The notes under the pieces: generated by a model
Databases searched by the model: none
The model's input: only the letters and a program-made list of their open reading frames with translations
What the model was told of the DNA's origin: nothing
Translations under genes and position numbers: made by a program
Assembly: GCA_030704615.1 (NCBI GenBank)
Contig: CM060732.1
Coordinates: 8,680,001-8,744,000, forward strand
Origin: Takakia lepidozioides
Lineage: Eukaryota; Streptophyta; Takakiopsida; Takakiales; Takakiaceae
Reading direction: 5' to 3'
Length of the DNA stretch: 64,000 nucleotides
Part shown: positions 10,400-20,729 of the stretch, in pieces
How positions within the stretch are numbered: position 1 is the first letter of the stretch
Layout: the number at the start of each line of letters is the position of its first letter

Positions 10400-13200
10400 C
10401 CGCAATGATATGGCTCCACTGAATGCCATTGGTTCACAACCTTTTCTACAGCAGTGGAGAAGCAGCTAAACCCATTCTTACTCCATTATGGATGGCCAAG
10501 TTATTGTTCTGCAAGCGATAGTACAGAGCGCGGCAGTGTATTTGAACAGGGAAGCTGGCAATCTCTCGTACATATACTCTGCAATGGGCGGATGCGCAGC
10601 TAGTCAGTCTCATGGGTAGTACACTTTTACTTCCATTCGAGAGACATCAATTACTGTACAATAATCTTCACCACAGTGGTGAATAGTCATGTAAGCCCAA
10701 TATTATATTGTACAAAAGCTCACATTGGCAAGGGCTATTCCTGAAGGTGAAAAAAGGAAGAGGATTGGAGCAGCCAATGGCGAGGGAGGGCACCTGTGTT
10801 GGAATGGGTAGTGAAGCCACGTATAGAGGCTAGCATAGAAGTAGGAGGGTGGGCCGAACTAAGGTAGGGCACCCTATTATGGATGGCTACATTTTAAACC
10901 TCTGTTACTTTAACATGTAGATGAGTTATACAGTAAAATTTTAACCACATATAAAAAAGTAAATTATTTCTCAACTCTCTTTTTTTTTGGATTTTTTTTA
11001 ATTTTATTACAAATATAATATGAATTTTTGAAGATAATGAGTAGATTTTCCTACATTAGACCTACAAAAGCTATAGTTTGGTTCTAAAAAATGTCTACTT
11101 TAAAATAATCCAAAGCCCATAGGAGTTTTTTTTGTACCATGGTTATGAGTTCCATGATTCAAGTGAAAGTCAGTAATAATACATATTTGGGTGAAAAATA
11201 GTGCACAATAATAATAGTGCGTGTTTATAGAACAGACGGGCAGGGTGTGAGTAACGGAGGGAAAGGTAGTGCAAGTTGGCCTTTGACCAATCCTGATTGG
11301 ATGCCATCTCACTCTATTATGACCTATTCCGTATCCTATTTTGAAGTCTTTGCAAACCCTTTGGGCACCGGTGCATGTTGTTTCTGTTCTGATGAACGCG
11401 GACCACTACTTGGTCGAACTAGACGGGCATGGCAGAACGAGCAAATGTTACCGATGTGCTAGGGTCGAGGGGGAGCAACCTCAGGAAACCAAAGAGGAAT
11501 GTAGATACTTACGCTTAGTGAACTTTTAAGAAATCGTGTTGCATCTGCACTGGCACCGACGTTTGTGCAAGCAGGTCTGGACAGATGGTATTGACGATGT
11601 GCACGAACTCTGGCTAGTTTCCTTGAATAGTGACGGGCATGGCTATGGAATGAACTTTTGTAGTTGAACGATGTGGAGAAGGTCAAAATGGATCACCTCC
11701 AATATGCAACTCCTTGGTTCTTGTGATGCTCTTGTCATGCCGTTGGAGTGAATGAAGCATGCTATAGGAGCAACGCTGGAGAGCTCAGGGTGTTTGGATT
11801 GGGGCAGAGCACGCCATGGAAGACAACAAGTGGTCCGTGCAGTTGCGGGAGTTGATGTATGTACTTCCCGACGTCTTTTGCATCTCTCTCAACAGAGGCC
11901 CATAGATGGAACAATATCCTGTTCTGCTGGGATTCTTCTCTAATACGCCATGCATAGACCCACTTCTCTCTTATGTTGTCTTGCTTGTGAGAGGCTCCAA
12001 TATGAAAGATTTTCCATGATGGAGTTATAGTAATAGCTGGGTTTCATGAAGACAAAGTTTGAACACCATGTGCACCCTTGTAGTAGAGTAATTTTGGTTA
12101 ATTGATTTTCTCCAACATAGTGTGATAAGTAGGGCAGAATCCACTCCGAATAGCCCAAAGAGGTTACGGTAATAAGAAAATGAGAAGTAAACAGGCCTGA
12201 AGTAATAGCTGAGAGAGAGAGAGTTAGGTAGTTAGTTAGTTAGTTACTTCTTAGAGGTTGGGGAAAGACGTGGGAGAAAGGCCTTGTGCATCTGGTATTT
12301 TTTTCTAATACACACATAATGGGAGGAATGTATAACCTCCTGCTCAGAACTCCTACTTCAAAGTTAGTGTCCAAATCTTTAAGGGTGGTTTTACGCTGAT
12401 CAGCAGCAGAGTCCTGAATTGAAGAACTAAGGAAAGAGAATCTGCATCTCAAAAGACAAATTGAGGAGTCAGGTGTTCAAGCAGTTATAAACATGCGGGA
12501 TGTCATTTTGCACAGCAAGCTTTCTCTCTTGTGGTGTAGCATGTCTGCCAAGTAGATTTAATGGGTTTTCTGGTGATTCTTGAGTCCAGTGAGAGCTTTC
12601 ACATTTGGTGGTGAAGTGTAGGCTGAGATGGCTGCAGAGACAGTACATAGAGAGCCAAGACAATCTGGCAACATTGATCAAATCAGGCAATGATCTTGAC
12701 TGCACCTTCTACAAGCACAGTTCAGCCTGTCTTACTCTCTTTTCAGAGTCGTCCATGTCAAGTTTTATGTTTGATTCTACAAGTGTAGCTCGTTGGGTGG
12801 ATCCATAGTGGTTAGGACTAATATTGTGGTTAGACATCATTCAATTCTATCAATATCATAGAGCACATTACAATATAGGTCAATACATTATCCTATAGGT
12901 CATTACACGATAGTCTGCCTGATAATGTGAACCTTATGGCAACTGGGAGATCACTACATAGGTGATAAACCCTACTTCGCAACAATTCAGCTTTCCTCAT
13001 CTTAGAATTCCATATTTGGGAATGATGGTCTTTTATGTGGAGTTCACACAAAGAAGTCTACCTTCTATACTCACTACATATCTGAGTTTTGTGCTGAAAG
13101 TGGTTCAAGTAGTGGTGGCAAGGTGGACAAGTCTCCTCCATTTTTGAGAAGTCTTCTCCTCATAACTTGTCTACGCTGATTTTGAATACACCATCCAGGA
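10400..13200. other. No gene recognised; simple repeats
   Basis: A T-rich tract lies near 10978-11010 and a (GA)n plus (GTTA)n microsatellite at 12212-12246. A 62-codon plus-strand frame at 11341-11529 contains NADHYLVELDGHGRTSKCYR, which looks protein-like but matches no family I recognise. The remainder shows no convincing coding signal. Confidence 0.45.
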
Positions 13201-13203
13201 ACA

Positions 13204-13640
13204 GTGCCACAGTATGGTGCATGGTACTCTGTAGGGAACTTTCAGACCCTCTTTCAAAGTGACATGCCCGCAGCTCGAGCCACCCTTAGTGCTTGCCTGG
13301 AACACTCTCTGGTTCTCATATCCCCTGTTGTGGCCGAGACATTAGAAGGGCCTCTCTCGGAAGAAGAACTTGAACAGGCCCTGTCCAAGCTGAAGGATGG
13401 GAAATGTCCAGGGATAGATGGTGTCCCTGTGGAATTTTACAGAAACCTCTGGTCTGACATCTCGTCCGATTTTTGGGCCATGTCCAACCACATTTTCCAA
13501 TCAAACCATATGCCGGAAGCTATGTCACAAGGCATCATCTCCTTGCTTTTCAAAAAGGGAGATATGACTGACTTAAGCAATTACATGCACATAACTCTCC
13601 TGAATGTTGCATACAAGATCATAGCCAAAGGGCTGGCTCT
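13204..13640 (+). pseudogene. LINE (non-LTR) reverse transcriptase N-terminal fragment
   Basis: The translation contains LSEEELEQALSKLKDGKCPG, then IDGVPVEFYRNLW, IISLLFKKGD, LSNYMHITLLNVAYKIIAKG. This is the start of an L1-type reverse transcriptase (P-G-x-D-G, then the N-Y-R-P-I-x-L-L-N block, here with MH for RP). The catalytic FxDD block is absent and the frame ends shortly after, so this is a truncated dead copy. Confidence 0.85.
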
Positions 13641-13785
13641 CGGAGAGTGCACCCCAGCCAACTTGTACAAGCCATGTGCGTGCACAGGAAGGGGTATTTT
13701 TAACCCCCCCATGTACAACATTATACATATATAGGGGGGTGAACAATACCTTAAATATAAGTCTACAGCGAACAGTTATCTTGAT

Positions 13786-13858
13786 TAAGAGGGTAGTGTA
13801 GTGGTAAGGATTGGCATTGTCGCGACACCCATCGTGGGTTCAAATCACCATGCAATCT
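13786..13858 (+). repeat. tRNA-derived SINE-like sequence (A and B boxes)
   Basis: TAGTGTAGTGGTAAGGA resembles a tRNA/SINE A box and GGTTCAAATC at about 13837-13846 is a B box, 40 bp apart, so an internal pol III promoter is likely. Acceptor-stem pairing is not evident, so it is not called as a functional tRNA. Confidence 0.5.
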
Positions 13859-13897
13859 TGAGTTTTTTGAAAACTTCGAAAATACATGTATTTCGCT

Positions 13898-13964
13898 GCA
13901 CAAATTTGAACTCGAGACCATCTACACACCACGAGTACCTCCATACCACTAGGCTACTCCACAA
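13898..13964 (-). repeat. Inverted tRNA-like partner of the preceding element
   Basis: On the minus strand GTAGCCTAGTGGTA (A-box like) is followed by GAGTTCAAATT (B-box like). It lies about 40 bp from the plus-strand tRNA-like sequence, facing it. The two are related in layout but not identical. Confidence 0.4.
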
Positions 13965-14028
13965 TTCTTGACACAAGTGTAATGATTAACAGTAATATAG
14001 AAGAAAGACAGTTTGTTGTGTTTTGTGT

Positions 14029-14135
14029 CATCGTTGAGATCTCCCAAACCGCGGGGCCCCAGCCCTGGTGTTTGGTACCATTGGAAAGCCCTCAATGAGG
14101 AAGGGTGCACCGGCTTGGTCTCATAATTTTGGAAC
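14029..14135 (+). repeat. Dispersed repeat flanking the Ty3 element, left copy
   Basis: TTGAGATCTCCCAAACCGCG and TTTGGTACCATTGGAAAGCC are repeated in the same orientation at 23868-23985, outside the opposite LTR. It is not part of the LTR because the two copies lie on the outer sides. It is probably a genomic repeat family that the retroelement landed in or near. Confidence 0.5.
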
Positions 14136-14157
14136 TTGCGGTGTGGAAGATATGAAT

Positions 14158-14242
14158 TGTCGTGCACCTAAGCATCGTGCCACAATATACATCGCTGTCC
14201 ACACACAATCTAAGCACACAATCCTAGAAAACTATGCCACAA
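14158..14242. repeat. 85-bp direct repeat outside the left LTR
   Basis: This segment (beginning TGTCGTGCACCTAAGCAT) abuts the outer edge of the left LTR and recurs, with few differences, at 14595-14679 just inside it. It is far longer than a normal 4-6-bp target duplication. Confidence 0.8.
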
Positions 14243-14592
14243 TGATAATGGAAGTGAACACACAATGGAAACACTCCACTCATGAATCCACTCAATCACA
14301 TAAACTAAGTCAAGCCAAGGGCACCTTTGCTAAAGGAATCCATCCTACAAAGCCCTCACCACACTCTCTTTCAATACCTAGAGCTATGGAGGTGGGAGAG
14401 GCTCATGGAGGCTCAACTACAAGAAGATGAGCCTCCTCAACCCTCACAAGGGGAAAACCCATCCCCATGTTTCAAGTGAGGCATATGAGACCAAATGAAG
14501 TCCCAACACACAAAATGTACATATAAATATCCAAAATGTCCTAATTAACTAGAAGTAGGTAATTCTAGTTAACCATGACTAAAACCATGACA
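14243..14592 (-). repeat. Left LTR (3' LTR of a minus-strand Ty3 element)
   Basis: 350 bp running TGATAATGGAAG...ACCATGACA, ending in TG..CA. It matches 23338-23704 with roughly nine substitutions and one 17-bp difference (the right copy has an extra CTTAATACCTCACTTGG). By eye identity is about 97 percent. Confidence 0.9.
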
Positions 14593-14594
14593 GC

Positions 14595-14679
14595 TGTCGT
14601 GCACCTAAGCATCCTGCCACAACATACATCGTTGTCCACACACAATCTAAGCACACAATCCTAGAAAGCTATGCCACAA
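14595..14679. repeat. 85-bp direct repeat inside the left LTR
   Basis: Inner partner of 14158-14242, separated from the LTR by two bases. In element orientation it lies immediately upstream of the 3' LTR, where a polypurine tract would be expected, but it has no purine run. Confidence 0.8.
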
Positions 14680-14920
14680 TCGCCCCCCTAGCTGGTGATT
14701 CCCTCTAACATTGGATAGCTGATATCCACCCAATAAGATTAGGTCTTCAATCGTACAAGTCCCAACATCTGAAGTCGGTAGATCAAGAGGCCGGGTGCAA
14801 AAGTAGCCCCATCGTTAGTCGCCTGCCTGTAATCCATGATCTTCAATTGAGTATCCATGGCGTTGAACTCCCACTAGCTAGACCTTGGATCACTTGTCAA
14901 CTTCACCATTGTCATGCCCA

Positions 14921-15594
<674 letters not shown>

Positions 15595-15957
15595 CTAAGG
15601 TAGCTGAAGGTCCCAATCTCCCAGGTGTCCCTTCTGCAAACCGTACTTGCGCAAACCCCTCTTGATTGTATGAACAACTCTCTCCGCCAAGCCATCACCC
15701 TCGGGATGATCCGGAGAAGTAGTGCGGTGATTTATCAAGGCTTGCTCACACAAAGCCTGAAACTCCCCCAAGAACTCTCTTCTTTGGTCCGTGAGTACCT
15801 CGGCTGGAGCACCAAATTGGCTAAGCACTCGATCTAAAAATGCATACGCAGCCCCCTCACTTGCCTTGTCAGGCAATGGCACCAGCTCAATCCATTTGGA
15901 GAAGTGTTCCACTATCACCAGCACATACTTGTTGTGGCGTATCGTCAGTATCATCAT
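15595..15957 (-). pseudogene. Integrase catalytic core fragment
   Basis: The translation contains VLVIVEHFSKWIELVPLPDK, then FGAPAEVLTDQRREF with the second catalytic Asp, then HPEGDGLAERVVHTIKRGLR with the catalytic Glu. The first Asp and the HHCC zinc-binding N-terminus should precede, but the frame begins at the deletion junction with the reverse transcriptase block. The core is therefore incomplete. Confidence 0.85.
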
Positions 15958-16040
15958 GTTCGCTCGTGCATGGATTACGACTCAACCCATCTGCGAATGG
16001 TTGTTCCCACATGAGATTAAGTCCAGCGTGCAGAGGGCCA

Positions 16041-16949
16041 TTAAGGCTTTTTGGGCTGAGTCATAGATGAAAACCGACGATAGTAGTTTGCCAACCCCAT
16101 GAAAGCACAAACTCTGCTTACATCTATGGGGTGTGGAATGCGTGCAATGGCCTCCACCTTTCTCTTTTGAACACCCAATCCTCCAGGGTATATCATGTGG
16201 CCCAGATACTCAATCTGGCTGTGGAAGAACTTGCACTTCCCAGGGTGCAATTTCAACCCATGCTCAAGCACTCAAACAACACCTGAAGGTGTCTCTCATG
16301 CTCCTCAACCGTGGCAATAAAGATGATGATGTCATCAATGTAGCACCGGGCGAAGTCTAGCCCCACACATGACCCTCTGAAACTCTACATGAGCATTTTT
16401 CAACTCAAACGGTAGGAACCGCCATTGGTACAAGCAATCCTTCCCATGTTGGTCAATCCCCCAGAATGCCGTCTTTTGTTTGTCAGCCTCTTTGATTGGC
16501 AACTGGTGGTAACCGGATCGCAAGTCCAATGTGCTAAACACCTTTGCATGCGTAATGGCATCAAAGATCTCCTTTGGAGTTGACATGGCATATCTATCAG
16601 ACTTAGTCTGGCGGTTCACAGGACGGTAGTCCCCACACATCCTCCTTTCTGTCCAATTGCCATAGATATCCTTTTTAGCTGGCATCACCGTTGCCGAGGC
16701 ATACTCCCCGTCTGACAACTCCACCAATCCAGCTTCGAACAACTCCATAGTCCGTGACTGGATCAAAGTCCTCTCCATGTCACTATACCTGTAGGGCCTT
16801 TGAAAAATTGGCGTATCACTTACCAAATCAATACGAATCTCCTGGTCCTTCAAACTCCCCAAATCCTTCAAACCGAAGGCAAAGCAAGAAATCGTTGGAT
16901 CCTCCGTCTCTCTCCTCCAGTGACCGTAGGTCCGACATCTGGTTCCCAA
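16041..16949 (-). pseudogene. Ty3-type reverse transcriptase
   Basis: In order: PIFQRPYRYSDMERTLIQSR, SATVMPAKKD, RRMCGDYRPVNRQT, FSTLDLRSGYHQLPIKE, KTAFWGID, QWRFLPFELKNA, then after a frameshift near 16360 the catalytic YIDDIIIF and LHPGKCKFFHSQIEYLGHMI. These are the standard Ty3/gypsy reverse transcriptase blocks with the first catalytic Asp (TLDL) and the YIDD pair present. It stops after NYYRRF, where the RNase H domain should follow, and passes almost directly to integrase. Confidence 0.9.
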
Positions 16950-17049
16950 TTGTCCTCAGTGACTGCAACCTTGGGTATACCAGGCTTGGAGGTAGGAGAC
17001 GCATCCTTTGGTTGCTAGATAGCAACCTCTTGGGCCTTGTCCGCCCACC

Positions 17050-17300
17050 CTGATTATGGCGTAGCCTCCACTTGCTCTGCCATAGCCACCTTGAGAACAT
17101 CCTCTGAGCAAGAAACATTCTCAACCTCTTCAAAAACCTTAGCCACCTTGGCCTCCAACTGATCCTCAGTGTATGGCTCTCCCCACTCCTCATACTGCTG
17201 TTTGAGAGATCCAATGACTCTCTCTTTGCGCATCTCATCCCACATCTACCATGGGTGCTTGCATCCCACGATCCTGTGCTCGCCCCCACTCACTGCCTCC
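17050..17300 (-). other. Linker region between methyltransferase and reverse transcriptase
   Basis: A 63-codon open stretch contains RVIGSLKQQYEEWGEPYTED and DQLEAKVAKVFEEVENV. It is charged, helical-looking and in the expected position between the methyltransferase C-terminus and the reverse transcriptase. No known domain is recognised. Stops on both sides reflect decay. Confidence 0.5.
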
Positions 17301-17329
17301 ACCGTCCCGGTGGGCAAAGAGGGTGCAAT

Positions 17330-19080
17330 ATCCAATGGAAGTGCAGAAGTAGCCACCAATGCTTGCAATCTCCGTTGCTCAGCCATGCACAAGCCAATAA
17401 CCCATGTCAAGCAATTGAGATCCATTGCCTAACCCAACACCTGGTGTCGTGATGCCTCTGACAGAGCTGGTACAGCTGTAGTGCCCGTGGCAAACCCCAT
17501 TGCCTGATCTCGCTCATCCGCACTAGGCTCCACCAATTGCTGTAGCGCATTGTTCCAAATCAACCCTGGACCATTGTCTCGAAAAACATGAGACGAGGAA
17601 AAACTCATGAGTGTAGGCAAGGCCGCACGTGGTTGCCCCACTCGATTGACCACCGCCAAAGGTGGACGATCATCATGTCACACTCTCTGTGGTTGCCTCC
17701 CTTAGTCCAAAATGCCCTCAACCGTGAGGTTGGGTAGCCGTTGAATGGAATCATAGGCTCTCTTGAGCAACTCTGGTGGTGCAAGATTGGTCCACCACAA
17801 CCTAGGCTTATGTGCCCATGAACCCACTGCAACTGCATCCAACAATACAGCTGGTCCAATCCATGACCGGATCTGATGCACACTGGCCATAACCCTGCAT
17901 AGTTGCAAATTTGGACGTTGCGAGGAAGTCGCATGTTATTTTTTTTTTTAAACTGCTGCATGCTGGTGGTCGCAGATATTAAAAAACAGAAAAATGGTGC
18001 GACCACCCCCATGCTCGTGGTCACAGAGATTATTTTAAGGGAAACCAAAATATATATATATATATGATGCGACCACCCCCATGCTGGTGGTCGCACCTAT
18101 TAAAAGAACAGAAAAATGCTGCGACCACCCCATGCTGGTAGTCGCAGATATTAAAAAATAGAAAAATGTTGCGACCACCCCCCTGATAGTGGTCGCACCT
18201 ATTACAAATAAAATAAAAATTATGGGACCACCAGTAGCGGCGGTCGCAACTGTTTAAGAAAAGAAAAAAATGCCACCACCCCTGTTGGTGGTCGCATCTA
18301 TTTTTAAAAAACAAAAATGCTGCGACAACCCCTCTGCTGGTGGTCGCAACTATTAAAAAATAAGATAAATTCTGCGACCACCACCATTTGGAGGTCGCAC
18401 CAATTTAACAATAATGATTTAGAAATGACCTCAAATACTGGCGGATGGAATAATTTATAAAACAATTCATTCACTTCCCAAGGTGTCGCTTGGAATACAA
18501 CGTGTCCACTTACATGGCATATTTTTTTACCTAACTCATGTTTTACTGAATTTTCGGCAAAACTGACGTGACGTTGGTCGCGTCAGCGTCAGGTCCGACG
18601 TGACGTCACTGACGTGTGCAACCTTGTAACCCTGGCCTGAGAATCCCCCATGAAAGGAACATTCTCCATGATGTAAGCTGGAGGTTGCACTTGCCTCACC
18701 TGCAAGTCATGCAACACTCGCAACATCTCCCAAAACAGATGCGATCGTGCATCATGCAAACCATTACCATGACCTACAGGAGAATGTCCTTGGCAAGGCC
18801 ATCCGGCTATCACCAAGTCAATGGCACCATGCCGGTCCAAATCATCCGCCCCCAACAAGGTAATGTTTGCTGGCAAGGCCTTTTGGTACCCTTGAATTGC
18901 TGAGAGAGGCAACAACTCAAGATAATGACGTGTGAGTAAGGCAACATGGCACATGGAAATACGCCGAGCAATCTCATCCTTCTCCACAAACAAGTACTTG
19001 CATACTTTAATCCCTGCTTGCAACACGTACTCCTGCAAGCCCAGTGCTCATGCCTCCAAAGAGGTCTAGCAAACAAATCC
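17330..19080 (-). pseudogene. C5-cytosine DNA methyltransferase domain of the retroelement
   Basis: Minus-strand motifs in order: LLDLFGGMSTGL (motif I, AdoMet loop) near 19070-19040; a one-base frameshift; LFVEKDEIARR; LVIAGWPCQGHS (motif IV, catalytic Cys in PCQ) near 18800; YIMENVPF (motif VI) near 18665; then the 17925-18600 insertion; LLDAVAVGSWAHKPRLWWTN (motif VIII/target recognition) near 17820; SADERDQAMGF and VLG-stop-AMDLNCL (motifs IX/X) near 17500-17420. The domain transfers a methyl group to cytosine C5 in DNA. The AHKPR-WWTN segment recalls DNMT3/DRM-type enzymes. It lies in the retroelement frame between protease and reverse transcriptase, not beside it. Broken by an insertion, a frameshift and a TAG. 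Confidence 0.88.
17925..18600. mobile_element. Palindrome-array insertion inside the methyltransferase domain
   Basis: Seven or so copies of GCGACCACC-N(4-8)-GGTGGTCGCA are spaced about 60-65 bp in AT-rich DNA, followed by a GTCA/TGAC-rich end near 18560-18610. It splits the methyltransferase code between RVTRLH and LCRVMASVH. TTGCA/TGCAA at both junctions may be a short target duplication. It resembles a non-autonomous DNA transposon with subterminal repeats and encodes nothing. Confidence 0.65.
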
Positions 19081-19096
19081 CTGAGTCAGGTGGTTG

Positions 19097-20185
19097 TCAG
19101 GTAATGGGCACTGTGTCCAAAGGAGCTAACTGAAGAGGTCCAGGTGATGTCACTGAACTCCTCTCACTCATCAATGGAAAGGCCTCCTGCCATGCTTGGT
19201 GCACACACTCACCTGCCACTTGCTGCAAATTCCCAACCGTACCCCACGGTGAAACATGCACATGCACATGAGGAAGCAACTCAGTTTTGTATGCCAATTG
19301 TTTGTCATCATCAGATGGTGGTCTATCATCTGCATGGTTATTGCCCTCCAAGAACTCACTACCCCAAGCCACCACCCCTGAGAATGCAGCCAATGTGGGC
19401 ATCATGTTCCTATGATCCACCGCTACATTCCCAATAAACCGCACTGGGAGCAGTGCACGTCGGCCATCTCCTGACTGCCACTCCGGCCGGTAGGATGCCG
19501 TTTCCTCCCAAAAGTCCAGAGTAAATCCCATGGGGTACAGCACAACCCCACCAACAAGCACATCATAAGACATCGCGTCCGTAACAATGGCTTTAGCTCT
19601 CATGACTGAACCGTCCGTAGGATGATCCGGCTGCAATCAAATGAAGAGCTCATGGCGTATAATTCCTCGTGCCTTCTCTGAACCACCCAACAATGTTTGA
19701 ATTTGGAAAGGGCAAGGCTCTAAGTCCGTCTCTGTAAGGCCCAAGCCTGCAATTGCTGCTCTCCCCAACATCAATGGTTGTGCTCCTGAGTCCAACAAGA
19801 CTCGCAGTGGCCTATACCTCCTCCCGGTTGGGCCACCCAACTGAAACACTCTATCCTGATTGTCCACCAGGACTACTCCAGGAGTCACCATGTTGCGCTC
19901 AATGGCTGGCCTAGCTGGCAATTCCTGCAACCTTGGAGCTGCCGCTTGCCATGGCACAGCTGTGGCTAATTTCACCCTCAAATCCAAAGTATCCATAGAC
20001 TGCACCCTATCTGCTATCTCCACAGATAGTGCCGATGCATCACCACTCTCACATAATTTAGCTGCTAGTCTGAACACAGCAGCTGGCCGAATCCCCGACA
20101 TTGCAATGGTCATTGCAGAAAACAATGGAGCTTGCCAAACCGCCGTAGCCGCTCCCAACAATATACTAGCTGGAGCGACCGCCAC
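19097..20185 (-). pseudogene. Retropepsin-type protease region
   Basis: The translation includes RPLRVLLDSGAQPLMLGRAA, with DSG replacing the common DTG catalytic triad, and downstream AKAIVTDAMSYDVLVGG, the second half of the aspartic protease fold. An alanine-rich segment precedes it. A stop near 19637 separates the halves. The protease would process the retroelement polyprotein. Upstream it is cut off from gag by a palindrome-bearing insertion. Confidence 0.75.
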
Positions 20186-20415
20186 TTTGGCGGTTGCTGT
20201 TTAATCTTACGCCGAAAAAAAAACAAAAAAATAAAAAAAAACAGTAATTTGTTTTTTATTTTAAAAAATTAAGCGACCGCCAGATTGGCGGTCGCTGGAT
20301 AAAGTTTAACCCAAAAAAGAGCGAAATTTTTTTTTTAAAAAAAATTAAAAAGTAGTGGTCATTTCTTTTTAATGTTAAGGAATTAAACGACTGCCAGTCT
20401 GGAGGTCGGTAGTCG
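20165..20415. mobile_element. Second palindrome-bearing insertion, between gag and protease
   Basis: Copies of GCGACCGCC-NN(N)TTGGCGGTCGC occur at about 20175, 20275 and, degenerate, 20390, in A/T-rich filler. It interrupts gag after GPPMDDYR. Same general design as 35.8-36.35 kb and 37.65-37.76 kb, with a different palindrome from the 17.9-kb insertion. Confidence 0.6.
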
Positions 20416-20720
20416 TCCATGGGCGGCCCTTCAAGGTGCTGGAATAGCCCCTTCCACGCCATAAAAGGCGTAAACAGTTGTGGATTGCGCATTTGCTGCA
20501 AATCACACCAACCATCAAACTTTTGTATGAAGTCATCAAGCTCGATGGTGCCCACAGCTCCAGAGTACCAACGTGGCCCCTTGGTAGCTCCATACATCTC
20601 CTCCATCGTGTCCCACAACAATGGTATGGAAATGACTTGCATCCTCGGCGAGAATCCTCTTGACTCCAAGTCTACACCTTCCTCAGAAGACACTGAAGGT
20701 GAAGGCGGCCTAAACCGCAC
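20400..20720 (-). pseudogene. Ty3-type gag fragment
   Basis: The translation contains GTIELDDFIQKFDGWCDLQQ and PQLFTPFMAWKGLFQHLEGP, which look like the helical capsid region of plant Ty3 gag proteins in position and composition. It is cut downstream by the 20.2-20.4 kb insertion. No zinc knuckle was found. Confidence 0.6.
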
Positions 20721-20729
20721 ACCTCATCT

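Noticed and set aside
13786-13858. Functional tRNA gene
   Set aside because: A and B boxes are visible but no acceptor-stem pairing or proper anticodon arm could be drawn.
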